Part shown: positions 39,761-50,553 of the stretch, one piece after another
Position numbering within the stretch: the first letter of the stretch is position 1
Layout of the letters: every line of letters begins with the position of its first letter
Assembly (NCBI RefSeq): GCF_003122085.1
Contig: NZ_QEXV01000002.1
Location: forward strand, 1-64,000
Length of the DNA: 64,000 bases
Source: Marinicauda salina
GTDB lineage: Bacteria > Pseudomonadota > Alphaproteobacteria > Caulobacterales > Maricaulaceae
Direction: 5' to 3'
The notes under the pieces: generated by a model
What the model was told of the DNA's origin: nothing
Databases searched by the model: none
Seen by the model: the letters and a program-made list of their open reading frames with translations, nothing else
Position numbers and translations under genes: made by a program

Positions 39761-40384
39761 ATGCGTGGATTCATCCTGCTTCTGGTCGTGGCCTTCGGGT
39801 CGGCGGCGGGCGGCTACGTGTTCGCCAAGCACGAGGACGGCGAGCCGGTCGAGCCGATCCGCCTGATGCGGCAGGCCGCGGCCTTCATCCAGGACGTCGC
39901 CGGCGACGGCGCGGACGGAACCGAGGAAGGCTCCGAGGCAGCGACGCCCGCCGGGGAGGGCGGCGCGCCGCCCGACGCCGCGAGTGCGGAGTCCGAGGCG
40001 ACGGCGGCTGACGATGCCGCGCCCGACGAGGCGATCGGCGGGACCGAGGCCTCCGACGCGGCCGGCGCGGAGGACGCCGCCTCCGTCGACGGCGCCGAGG
40101 GACTGGCGGCCTGGTACGGTCCGGGCCTGGAAGGCGAAGAGACCGCCAGCGGCGAGATCTTCGACCCGTCGCAGATGACGGCGGCGCATCGCACGTTGCC
40201 GTTCGGGACCGAGGTGCGGGTGACGCGTCTTGATACCGGCGACAGCGTCGTGGTCCGCATCAATGATCGCGGCCCGCACACCGAAGGCCGGATCATAGAC
40301 GTCAGCCGCGCCGCCGCCGAAGCGCTCGGCATGATCGAGGCCGGCGAGGCCGAGGTCCGGCTCGAGGTGCTCGGCGACGCCTGA
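39761..40384 (+). CDS. RlpA-like double-psi beta-barrel protein
   Basis: The 207-residue protein has an N-terminal membrane segment (FILLLVVAFGSAAGGYVFA) that may act as signal or anchor. An acidic alanine/glutamate linker (about 45-115) precedes a RlpA double-psi beta-barrel. The core residues are visible in ASGEIFDPSQMTAAHRTLPF (His near 147) and VVRINDRGPH (Asp near 173). RlpA proteins cleave naked glycan strands at the septum or bind peptidoglycan. There is no SPOR domain. GGAGAGGGGCGAG precedes the ATG. A GC-rich hairpin follows the gene. Confidence 0.85.
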   Translation: MRGFILLLVVAFGSAAGGYVFAKHEDGEPVEPIRLMRQAAAFIQDVAGDGADGTEEGSEAATPAGEGGAPPDAASAESEATAADDAAPDEAIGGTEASDAAGAEDAASVDGAEGLAAWYGPGLEGEETASGEIFDPSQMTAAHRTLPFGTEVRVTRLDTGDSVVVRINDRGPHTEGRIIDVSRAAAEALGMIEAGEAEVRLEVLGDA

Positions 40385-40436
40385 CGCCGCGCCGGGGCGA
40401 CGACCGCCCGGGCGACGAGCCTTGACCGATTGATGG

Positions 40437-40464
40437 CGCCGCCGGCCCGACCCGGCCGGCGGCG
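40437..40464. terminator. GC-rich hairpin after the RlpA-like gene
   Basis: The arms CGCCGCCGGCC and GGCCGGCGGCG (11 bp) surround a six-base loop, about 50 bp past the stop codon. There is no T-run, so factor-assisted termination is more likely than intrinsic. Confidence 0.5.
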
Positions 40465-40523
40465 ATCATGCGCGGCCGCTTGCGGCGGGGCGTCGCAGGC
40501 GCGCGAATTTTCTTCGCTCCACC

Positions 40524-40560
40524 ATAGAGATCGCTTATTGCTTCTATAGAAGCAATTGCT
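40524..40560 (+). promoter_or_regulatory. Candidate OxyR site upstream of katG
   Basis: ATAG (40524), TTAT (40535), ATAG (40546) and TGCT (40557) follow one another with 7-bp spacers. The OxyR tetramer site is ATAG-N7-CTAT-N7-ATAG-N7-CTAT, so elements one and three match fully, two matches in three bases, and four matches poorly. A perfect 20-bp palindrome (40537-40556) overlaps it. The site is 179 bp before the katG start, in AT-rich DNA unlike its surroundings. Confidence 0.5.
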
Positions 40561-40711
40561 TGGACCAATGACTCGGCATCGGTGACGATGCTGTGGAGTC
40601 GCAGGCGGGCTGAGACGTGAGCACAACGCGAACGTTCCGGAATTCACGGCCCCGCACCGCATCGGGCCGCCGGCCCTTGCGCGCGACGAGCCCTTGTCTC
40701 CGAAAGCGTGA

Positions 40712-43072
<2,361 letters not shown>

Positions 43073-43110
43073 CGGGGCGGGGCTTCGGCCCCGACCGCGA
43101 CCGACCGGGG

Positions 43111-43146
43111 AAGGGGACCGCGTCGTATGGCGCGGTCCCCTTTTCT
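43111..43146. terminator. Rho-independent terminator after katG
   Basis: Twelve-base arms AAGGGGACCGCG and CGCGGTCCCCTT flank an eight-base loop and end in TTTTCTT. On the minus strand the complementary arm also ends in an A/T pair, so it may serve the convergent astacin gene as well. Confidence 0.9.
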
Positions 43147-43166
43147 TGTGCGCCGATCCTTCGGTG

Positions 43167-46100
43167 TCAGTTCGAGATAATCACCTCGAAGCGCGTCCGG
43201 CCCTGGATCTCCTCGCGGCGCGTCACGGCGAGATCGGCGTCGCCGTCGCCGTCGCCGTCGCCCAAGGCGATGTCGGTCGCGCCGACGCCCTGGGGCCAGA
43301 TCTTGCCGCTGGGCGTTATGGGCGCGAAATCGGCGTCGGCGCCGTCGCGAAGGAAATACCGGCCGTGCTCGCCGGCGTTGCGGGCGATGGCCAGCTCGCC
43401 GACGCCGTCGCCGTCGAAATCGGCGATCGCCACGCCGACCGTGTGGTAGCCGGAGCCCCACGCGTCGCCGCCCCGGCTCAACGGCTCGAAACCCGTCGAC
43501 CGGTCGTCGAACACGAAATAGCGCGCGTTTTCGCTCGCCCGCCGGCCGACGATCATCTCCTCGGCCGGGTCCCCGTCGATGTCGCCGAACGCGATCGAGG
43601 TCGCGTAGTACGAGTCGCCCCAGCGCTCGCCGCCCTGATTGATCCGGTTGAGCGAGCCCCCGTTGTAGTCGAGGACGTAATAGCGCCCGTTGGAGCCGGC
43701 GCGGCGCGCGACGCCCAGCTCGGCGTCGCCGTCGCCGTCGACGTCGCCGAACGCGACGTCGGTGGCGTAATTGCCGCCGCCCCACTGGTCGCCGCCTCCG
43801 GCGATCTTGCGGAAGGGGCGGGATGCGGCGGCGTCGTCGAACACGAAGAAGCGGTCATTGGAGCCGGCGCGGCGGCCGATCGCGATTTCGTCGCGGCCGT
43901 CGCCGTCGATGTCGCCGAGCGCGGCGGACGTCGCGTAATTGCCCGATCCCCACTGATCGCCGCCCTGGTGCAGCAGGGTGAAGCCCGCGTTCGCGTCGTC
44001 ATAGACAAAGTAGCGGGCGTTCACGCTCGAGTGTCGGGTGACGACCAGCTCGTCGCGTCCGTCTCCGTCGATATCGCCGAAGTCGAGATCCGTGACATAG
44101 CCGCCGGAGCCCCACGAATCGCCGCCCGAGAACAGGGCGTCGAAATTCTGCCGGGTCGGCGAATCCAGGACCCAGAATCGATTGTTCGTCCCGGCGCGGC
44201 GACCGACGCCGAGCTCGTCGCGGCCGTCGCCGTCGACATCGCCGAAGGCTACGGCCGTGGCGTAGTTCTGATCGCCCCACTGGGCGCCGAATTCCGGGCC
44301 CGGCTGAATCGGGTAGAGCAGGTTGATGCCTTCGATGTCCTGGGCGCTTAGGCCGCTGCGCTGGCCGATGCTGACTCCCGCGGGCGCGTCGATTGTGACG
44401 CACTCGTCTCCGCTGCAGCCGTCTTTTGAGAAGAATTGGGAGCCATAGTGCATGATGGAACCGTAGTCATACGGGCCGAGCGCCTGGCTGTCCCTCGCGA
44501 TCCGGAAATTGCTGCGCTTGCCGCTTTCGACATTGCCGAGGTTCACGTCGACATATTCGTCCCGGTCGCTCCGGCTCTGTTCGTGAAACACGCCGGCCGC
44601 ATGAAGGAATTCATGCATGATATTGCCGACGCTGCAGGAGTTGGACACGCGGAGGAGCTGGCGTCCGCCGCCCATGCCGATCCGCGACGAGCAGCCCCCT
44701 GCGGGCCGTATCCGCACGAAGTCGTCGTCGCCGTTCTGTCGGCGGCGGACCGTGAGGTTCGTCTGGCTCGTCAGATTTTGGGCGGCGGTGTCGGCCCTGT
44801 TGCGCATGGTCGCTGAAAGGTTTCGATGGAACTCATACGGAATGACCCCGTCGGGCCAGAGCTTGTCGAGGTTGGACACCACGGTCAGCGGCTGGCCGCG
44901 CGTGACGACATCGCCCTCCCGGCGCGTGGTCGACGCCTGCTCTGACCAGCTCCATTCGTCCAGCTGGTCGGCCCGGCCCAGGATGATGTCGCCCTCGACA
45001 ACGGCCAGGCCGTCGACGACCTCGTAGAAGACCTCGGTCGGCGCAGAGTCCCCCGGCAGAACCAGGTCGACGGTCCTGAGCTCGCCCTGGCGATCCGGCG
45101 AGTAAATTTCCGCTTGTCGGATGGCGATGTCGCCGTCGAGCCCGAAATCGTCGCGCAGCCGGGACGCGAGCCCCGCGGGAACGCCGGCGCCGCGGAAGCG
45201 GTCCCGCCCGACGATCAGCCAGCGCGAGCCTTCGTCGAAGAAGGCGATGGCCTGGGGGTCGTGGTCCCCGTCATGGAGCTCTGTGAGCACGCCGTAATAG
45301 TCGCCGCCGACATTGCGGGTCCAGTGGCCGCGGCTCGTGACGAAGCTCCAGCCGCCGTCGGCGGTGAAGGCCACGTCGTACACGTCGTCGCCCCGGCCGT
45401 GGAAATTTCGCAGACGGGTCACGAGTTCGTCGGGGACGTTCTCCGCGACGACGCCGCCGTCGTGGACGATCACGAAGCCGCGCCGGTCCGCCCAGTCGAC
45501 GGGGTTGAACGCGACGGCCTGGATTTCGTGACCGGCCTCCATGAGCCGGGTCAACGCATCGAAATAGCCGCCGCCGACATTGCGGGTCCAGTTCTTGCGG
45601 CCGGCGACGAGAGTCCAGCCGCCGGTCGGCGTGAAGGCGATCACGTCGACGGCGGTGCCGTCGGCGGTGAAATTCGCCAGCTTGTCGACCATCTCGTCGG
45701 AGATGCCGGCCGCCCAGCTCGTCGCGCCGTGGGCGACCGCCCAGCCCGTCGCGCCGCCTCCGCGGAGACTGGCCGCCACGTAATGCTCCGCGCCGTCGTC
45801 CGATGCGCCGGGCGTCGCCAGCACGCCCTCCACGCCGGGAAGTCTCGGCGTCTGCGGAAGCGCCTCCACGACGGACGGGTCCACGGGGCGCGCGATCGCG
45901 CCCGAGACTTCAGCGAGATACGCGTCGCTCGCATAGGCCTCGCCGTCCACCCGGATCCGGGCGCCGGAGCCGTCGACGATCTCGATCGACTCGATCGACC
46001 CGTAGACGCGGTAGCCGTCCGCCCCGTTGCTGACCAGGCCGGAGGCTTCGCCGCCGTCGATCCGGTCGTTGTCGTTGATCGTGACGCGCACGCCGTCGAG

Positions 46101-46301
46101 CCGGCCGTCGACCTTCTCGAGCCGGCCGTCCGTCTGGATCACGTATTCGGCGCGCGGCCCCGTGCCCTCGATGACGATGGTATGGTCCGCGGCGAGCTCC
46201 CGGTCGACGGTCGGCCGAGGGATCCTCATGTCCGGAAGCTGCAATTGCGGCGGCGCGGCCGCGAGCGACTGAGCCGCGGCCAGTATGGCTATCGTGATCA
46301 T
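43167..46301 (-). CDS. Secreted astacin-family (M12A) metalloprotease with seven FG-GAP repeats
   Basis: The 1044-residue protein has a short hydrophobic N terminus (IAILAAAQSLAAA) that can serve as a signal peptide. Residues 200-365 contain repeated segments around TGGWTLVAGRKNWTRNVGG and DGGWSFVTSRGHWTRNVGG. The astacin domain (about 480-665) has the full zinc motif HEFLHAAGVFHEQSRSDRD (563-581) and the Met-turn SIMHYG. After residue 675 come seven repeats with calcium-binding D-x-DGD turns (FGDVDGDGRDE, FGDIDGDGRDE and similar), as in seven-bladed integrin-type propellers. It probably degrades extracellular protein. GGGGAC lies nine bases before the ATG at 46301. Confidence 0.92.
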   Translation of the reverse strand: MITIAILAAAQSLAAAPPQLQLPDMRIPRPTVDRELAADHTIVIEGTGPRAEYVIQTDGRLEKVDGRLDGVRVTINDNDRIDGGEASGLVSNGADGYRVYGSIESIEIVDGSGARIRVDGEAYASDAYLAEVSGAIARPVDPSVVEALPQTPRLPGVEGVLATPGASDDGAEHYVAASLRGGGATGWAVAHGATSWAAGISDEMVDKLANFTADGTAVDVIAFTPTGGWTLVAGRKNWTRNVGGGYFDALTRLMEAGHEIQAVAFNPVDWADRRGFVIVHDGGVVAENVPDELVTRLRNFHGRGDDVYDVAFTADGGWSFVTSRGHWTRNVGGDYYGVLTELHDGDHDPQAIAFFDEGSRWLIVGRDRFRGAGVPAGLASRLRDDFGLDGDIAIRQAEIYSPDRQGELRTVDLVLPGDSAPTEVFYEVVDGLAVVEGDIILGRADQLDEWSWSEQASTTRREGDVVTRGQPLTVVSNLDKLWPDGVIPYEFHRNLSATMRNRADTAAQNLTSQTNLTVRRRQNGDDDFVRIRPAGGCSSRIGMGGGRQLLRVSNSCSVGNIMHEFLHAAGVFHEQSRSDRDEYVDVNLGNVESGKRSNFRIARDSQALGPYDYGSIMHYGSQFFSKDGCSGDECVTIDAPAGVSIGQRSGLSAQDIEGINLLYPIQPGPEFGAQWGDQNYATAVAFGDVDGDGRDELGVGRRAGTNNRFWVLDSPTRQNFDALFSGGDSWGSGGYVTDLDFGDIDGDGRDELVVTRHSSVNARYFVYDDANAGFTLLHQGGDQWGSGNYATSAALGDIDGDGRDEIAIGRRAGSNDRFFVFDDAAASRPFRKIAGGGDQWGGGNYATDVAFGDVDGDGDAELGVARRAGSNGRYYVLDYNGGSLNRINQGGERWGDSYYATSIAFGDIDGDPAEEMIVGRRASENARYFVFDDRSTGFEPLSRGGDAWGSGYHTVGVAIADFDGDGVGELAIARNAGEHGRYFLRDGADADFAPITPSGKIWPQGVGATDIALGDGDGDGDADLAVTRREEIQGRTRFEVIISN

Positions 46302-46625
46302 TTCGGCGTCCCCGGGTTGCTTCACCTGCCCGCCTGACATGCGAGCAGACCGCGCTTGACCATGCAAGCGAGGGGAGGCCGCTCCTTCCGGAGCCGGGAA
46401 AGGAAGGGAGGTTGACGCGGCTCGCCAGGGAATCCGTATTCGTCGGTCCGGGGGAGCGCCGCATCGCCGTCCGACGCCGTGCAGCGCGATGCGACAACTG
46501 ATGCCGTCAGCCGCGATGGAGCTTCGGGCCACAGGCCGACCGCCTCAAATCGCCGCATTCGCGTCACGGGGTTGACCTCTTGGCGGGTACAACTCCGGGC
46601 GGCCCGATTAGCGAGGGAGGCGCGC
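46302..46625. other. 324-bp non-coding interval
   Basis: The interval lies between the divergent astacin gene and the tiny membrane ORF at 46626. I see no hairpin, repeat or convincing gene. TTGACC at 46571 has no well-spaced -10 partner. Confidence 0.4.
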
Positions 46626-46718
46626 ATGGCGGCTTCGACCATTCTTCTTGGTCTCGTGCTCATCGTCGGAGTCGCACTGGCGGCCCTGACTCTGGTTCTG
46701 GGAGCGAGTCAGGAATGA
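46626..46718 (+). CDS. Possible 30-residue single-pass membrane protein
   Basis: The reading frame encodes a hydrophobic helix (residues 5-26) between a short polar start and the charged end ASQE, which is the shape of genuine small membrane proteins. GAGGGAGG lies at ribosome-binding distance. It sits between the astacin gene and the tRNA. The evidence is compositional only, and chance cannot be excluded. Confidence 0.35.
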   Translation: MAASTILLGLVLIVGVALAALTLVLGASQE

Positions 46719-46804
46719 GGATCGCCGGACGGAGGGGGTAATCGTTCGCGGGTGCGTCGGCGTCGGCCGAGCCCTCGGCATAGCTCGACGAAAGCCGGGC
46801 CGAA

Positions 46805-46895
46805 TGGCGGAGAGGAGGGGATTCGAACCCCCGATACGGTTTTGCCGTATACTCCCTTAGCAGGGGAGCGCCTTCGACCACTCGGCCACCTCTCC
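46805..46895 (-). tRNA. tRNA-Ser (anticodon GCU)
   Basis: Reading the minus strand, the acceptor stem GGAGAGG pairs with CCTCTCC. The D-arm is GCCGAGTGGTCGAAGGC, the anticodon stem CTCCC-GGGAG encloses CTGCTAA with anticodon GCT, and a long variable arm (TACGG/CCGTA) is typical of serine tRNA. The T-arm contains GGTTCGAATCC. The discriminator is G, and CCA is encoded in the DNA. It reads AGC/AGU codons. Confidence 0.96.
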
Positions 46896-46975
46896 GCGGA
46901 GGGGTTTAGCCGCGAACGGTTCGCCCGATCAAGGCGTAAGGCGCGCCGTCTGCACGCGCGCCCCCGCCGACCGGA

Positions 46976-47983
46976 TCACTGGGAGTCCGGATGCACCCCG
47001 GTCACCGGTTCGTCGACGCCGTCATAGGCCTCGATGGCGGCCGCGGCGCGGGCGTCGAATCCGGCCCGGTCCTCCTCGGCGTGATACGAGGTCTCGATGA
47101 TGCGGGTTTCGGCGTCGAGCACGTGGGCCTGGACGATGTTGCGGCCCGCGCCGGGCGGGCTGCGGAAGGTCAGGCGCAGCATGCGGACCGCCTCGGGCAG
47201 CTCGTCCTCGGCGGTGGAGCAGACCGACGATCCGGGCTGATCGACGCGGATGCGTCCCGAGCGGGAGCCCTCCGACGTCACCGGCAGGAGCCGCCCGGAG
47301 GCGTCGAGCAACATGTTCGCCTCGACCGACCGCCACGTCGCGTCGGGCCCGCCGTCATTCATCCGCGTGCGGGCGATGTGGGTGGGGATATGAATGTAGC
47401 GCGAGGCTTCTTCGCGCGGGACGCCCACGAGGCGCGCCACGATCGTGAGCACCTCGTCGCGCAGCTCGGAATCGATCTCCACGCGCTCGGGCGCCTCGCC
47501 GCAGCCGATGTCCTCGGGCTGGGCGCCGCCGACGAATTCGAGATGGGTCGGCCGGTCGACGCGCAGGCGCGGATCCTGGGCGACGACCTCGCCGCTCATG
47601 GACTGGGGATCGTTGAGGACGAAGCGGAAGGTCCGGTGCACGCCGCCGGCGTCGAGCTCGGCCTCGTAGGTCACCGGGTCGACCGAGGTGCGCTCCAGCT
47701 CCATCGTGCGGCCCTGCGTGACGCGGATGACGCGGCCGCAATCGTCGACCTCCACGGTGACGTTCCCCTCGTCGCGGCCGCCGCGCATGCGCCGGTATTG
47801 TCCGCCCGAACGCCCGTCGACATAGTCCGAGACCGTCCGCCAGGTCCCCACGCACGGAACCGGCGTCGGACCCGACTGCGCCGCCGCGTTGAACGGCAGC
47901 GCCGCGCAGGACAGCGCCAGCGCGGCGGCGAGGCTTTGCTTCGCGACGACGGCGGCGCCGGGACGCGTTCGGATATCGGACAT
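46976..47983 (-). CDS. Exported protein of unknown function
   Basis: The 335-residue protein has a signal peptide (LAAALALSCAALPFNAAAQ). The mature part begins CVGTWRTVSDYVDG and has a beta-rich first half, a helical middle (ELRDEVLTIVARLVGVPREE) and further strands. Cysteines at four positions may pair. I recognise no enzymatic motif or family. It sits between the tRNA gene and the divergent apbC gene about 200 bp away. Confidence 0.75.
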   Translation of the reverse strand: MSDIRTRPGAAVVAKQSLAAALALSCAALPFNAAAQSGPTPVPCVGTWRTVSDYVDGRSGGQYRRMRGGRDEGNVTVEVDDCGRVIRVTQGRTMELERTSVDPVTYEAELDAGGVHRTFRFVLNDPQSMSGEVVAQDPRLRVDRPTHLEFVGGAQPEDIGCGEAPERVEIDSELRDEVLTIVARLVGVPREEASRYIHIPTHIARTRMNDGGPDATWRSVEANMLLDASGRLLPVTSEGSRSGRIRVDQPGSSVCSTAEDELPEAVRMLRLTFRSPPGAGRNIVQAHVLDAETRIIETSYHAEEDRAGFDARAAAAIEAYDGVDEPVTGVHPDSQ

Positions 47984-48190
47984 GATTGGATTTCCCCCGC
48001 ATATGATTGAAAAAAGGCCTTATTCATACCTACCGACAATCGTCGCGGCGTCAAAGGGGGCGCGGGCGTCGGAGAATAGATTTCATTCAGGCTCGACGAG
48101 GGACGCGCAGCGCCACCCCGCCCGATGAGCGCGCAGTTCTCGGCGCCCGGCCTCTTCTGTTGAGCGCGCCGACGGGGTAGACGGGCGGGT

Positions 48191-49267
48191 ATGAGCACAG
48201 ACCTGAACGAGACCCTGAACGGCGTCGCCGACCCCGCCTCCGGTCGCCCGCTGCACGCCAGCGGCCGCGTCTCGGGCGTCGATCTGCGCGACGGAATCGC
48301 CACCGTGATTCTCGCCCCCGGCGACAAGGACGAGGACGCCGCCGGACTCCGCGCCGCGATCGAGGCCGCGCTCACCGCCCGGTCCGACGTCGAGCGGGTC
48401 CGCGTCATCTTCGAGGCGCCCCGCGAGGCGAAGCCGCAGCAAGCCAAGACGCGCCCGGCGCAGGAGGCGCAGCCCGAACCGCCGGCGAAGCTCGTCATCG
48501 CCGTGGCCTCGGGCAAGGGCGGCGTCGGCAAGTCGACCGTGGCGGCCAATCTCGCCGGCGCCTGCGCGCGGGCGGGGCTGAAGACCGGGCTCATGGACGC
48601 CGATGTCTACGGGCCGTCGGCGCCGCGCCTTTTCGGCCTGTCCGACGCGCCGGGCCTGCAGAAATCCGACGCTGGCATCGAGCCCTTGGAGGCGCACGGG
48701 GTGAAGCTGGTCTCGATGGGGTTCCTCGTCGGCGAGCGCGATCCCGTCGTCTGGCGCGGGCCGATGGTCACCGGTGCCATCCGGCAGTTCATGCAGGAGG
48801 TGAACTGGGGCGATCTCGACGTGCTGATCATCGACATGCCCCCGGGCACGGGCGATCCCCAGCTCGCCATCGCCCAGGGCGCGCCGATCACGGGCGTGGT
48901 GATCGTCTCGACGCCGCAGAGCCTCGCCCTCGACGACGCCAAGAAGGCGATCGCGCTGTTCGACCGCACCGCCATTCCCGTGCTGGGCGTTGTTGAAAAT
49001 ATGAGCTATTTCCTGTGCCCGCATTGCGGGGAGGGAACCGAGATCTTCGGGCGCGGCGGCGCCCGCGCCGAAGCCGAGACGCTGGGCGCGCCGTTCCTGG
49101 GCGAGATCCCGCTTCATCCCGAGCTGCGCGAGGCCTCCGACGCGGGCCGGCTGATCGCGCTCGGGGAGGGGCCGGTCGCGTCGGCTTTCCGCCGCGCCGC
49201 CGAGGCGATGGTCGACGCCGCGCGCGAGGCCGACCGCCCCGCGCCCGAAATCGTGTTCGAGGACTAG
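48191..49267 (+). CDS. apbC: Iron-sulfur cluster carrier ApbC/Mrp
   Basis: The 358-residue protein has an N-terminal FeS-assembly (DUF59/MIP18-like) region (about 5-75), reduced in conservation, then the MinD-type P-loop GKGGVGKS (108-115). Further Mrp motifs are DADVYGPS, WRGPM and DMPPGTGD. The cluster-ligating CPHC is at 276-279. The protein carries [4Fe-4S] clusters to apo-enzymes in an ATP-dependent way as a dimer. The rhodanese gene begins 3 bp downstream, probably in the same operon and perhaps involved in sulfur supply. Confidence 0.95.
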   Translation: MSTDLNETLNGVADPASGRPLHASGRVSGVDLRDGIATVILAPGDKDEDAAGLRAAIEAALTARSDVERVRVIFEAPREAKPQQAKTRPAQEAQPEPPAKLVIAVASGKGGVGKSTVAANLAGACARAGLKTGLMDADVYGPSAPRLFGLSDAPGLQKSDAGIEPLEAHGVKLVSMGFLVGERDPVVWRGPMVTGAIRQFMQEVNWGDLDVLIIDMPPGTGDPQLAIAQGAPITGVVIVSTPQSLALDDAKKAIALFDRTAIPVLGVVENMSYFLCPHCGEGTEIFGRGGARAEAETLGAPFLGEIPLHPELREASDAGRLIALGEGPVASAFRRAAEAMVDAAREADRPAPEIVFED

Positions 49268-49270
49268 AGA

Positions 49271-49621
49271 ATGACGAGCCTGATCGAATTGACGCCCGAG
49301 GAGGTGGCCGAGGGCCTGGCCGCCGGCGAGATCCTGCTGATCGACGTGCGCGAGCCCTACGAGTTCGCCTGCGAGCGCATCCCGGGCGCCTTCCTCTATC
49401 CGCTGTCGACCTTCGAGCCGGCCGCGATGCCGGCCGGCGACGGGCGCCGCGTCGTCCTTTCGTGCTGCGCCGGCCGACGCTCCTTCATGGCCGCGCAGCT
49501 TTGTCATGCCGCGGGCATGCCGGTGAACACGCATCTCGAGGGCGGTCTCAAGGCCTGGAAGGCCGCCGGGCTGAAGACGGTGCGGATCGATCCGGCCAGC
49601 GGCCGGGTGATGGCCGACTAG
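49271..49621 (+). CDS. Single-domain rhodanese-like sulfurtransferase
   Basis: The 116-residue protein has one rhodanese domain. IDVREPYEF and the active loop CCAGRRS (catalytic Cys65) are intact, as is the C-terminal EGGLKAWKAAGL. Rhodaneses move sulfane sulfur to acceptors. It starts 3 bp after apbC ends, so coupled expression and a role in iron-sulfur or sulfur metabolism are likely. Its stop codon overlaps by 4 bp with the convergent hydrolase gene. Confidence 0.9.
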   Translation: MTSLIELTPEEVAEGLAAGEILLIDVREPYEFACERIPGAFLYPLSTFEPAAMPAGDGRRVVLSCCAGRRSFMAAQLCHAAGMPVNTHLEGGLKAWKAAGLKTVRIDPASGRVMAD

Positions 49622-50553
49622 TCTCCCGCCGACGCCGCCTCGAGGAATTCGCGGACCCGCGCCGCCGTGGCGTCGGGCCGCTCCTCCATCGCGACATGGC
49701 CGGCGTCGTCGAACACGACCAGCTCGGCGTTCGGCATGGCGGCTTCGAAGCGCGCGCCATGCTCGACGGGGACCATGGCGTCCTGTTCGCCCCAGAGGAT
49801 CAGAGTCGGCGTCTCGATCTCGCTGAGGACCGGCTCGGGATCGGGCAGCGTGAAGACCTCCAGGCGCGCAATCAGCGCCTCGGCGGCTCCTTCGCCCCGC
49901 ATCATTGCGCGGATACGCTCGACATCGGCGTCGCCGAGCCGGGACGGATCCGCGTAGAGCTGCTCGGTCATGGCGCGCACGCCGGGCTCCGGAGCGGTGC
50001 GCAGCAGCATCGCCACCGGCGGCGGCACGGCGACCGGCTCCTCGGTCACGCCGTTGATCGAATAGCCGCCGGGGCTGACCAAGACGAGCCCGGAGACGCG
50101 CTCCGGATGCGCCGCCGCGTAGCGCCAGGCGACCAATCCGCCAAGTGAGTTTCCTCCAAGAAAGAACTGCTCTGGAGCGATTTCCTCGAGCAACGCGGAA
50201 ACCTGATCGACCGTGGCCTCGTTTGAATAGGCCTCGTCGGGCGCGGGATCGGTGAGCCCGTGGCCGGGCAGCTCGAAGCGGATGACGCGGTAGTCGTTAT
50301 CAAGCCGCTCGGCCCAGGGCTCGAACGCTTCGAGCGAGTGGCTGAAGCCGTGGATCAGGACCAGCGCGGGCGCGTCGGCGGGCCCGCTCTCGCGCACGCG
50401 CCATTCGAAGCCGGCGGCCTCGACATAGCGGTCCTCGTCAGTGAAGTAGCGGGCCTCGAGCGTCGCGTCGTCGACCGGCCGCGACAGCCAGACGAGGACG
50501 GCGACGACGATGACGGCGAGCAGGAGGAGCGCGCCGAGAATGCGGAGCCACAT
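49618..50553 (-). CDS. Membrane-anchored alpha/beta hydrolase
   Basis: The 311-residue protein has an N-terminal membrane helix (LGALLLLAVIVVAVLVWL), then an alpha/beta hydrolase domain. The oxyanion HGFSHS, nucleophile elbow GNSLGG, acid residue in LWGEQDAMV, and catalytic His in FDDAGHVAME are all present. It probably faces the periplasm and cleaves an ester or related bond. Its ATG follows the stop of the next hydrolase gene without a gap (50554/50553), so the two form an operon with the TetR gene upstream. Confidence 0.88.
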   Translation of the reverse strand: MWLRILGALLLLAVIVVAVLVWLSRPVDDATLEARYFTDEDRYVEAAGFEWRVRESGPADAPALVLIHGFSHSLEAFEPWAERLDNDYRVIRFELPGHGLTDPAPDEAYSNEATVDQVSALLEEIAPEQFFLGGNSLGGLVAWRYAAAHPERVSGLVLVSPGGYSINGVTEEPVAVPPPVAMLLRTAPEPGVRAMTEQLYADPSRLGDADVERIRAMMRGEGAAEALIARLEVFTLPDPEPVLSEIETPTLILWGEQDAMVPVEHGARFEAAMPNAELVVFDDAGHVAMEERPDATAARVREFLEAASAGD

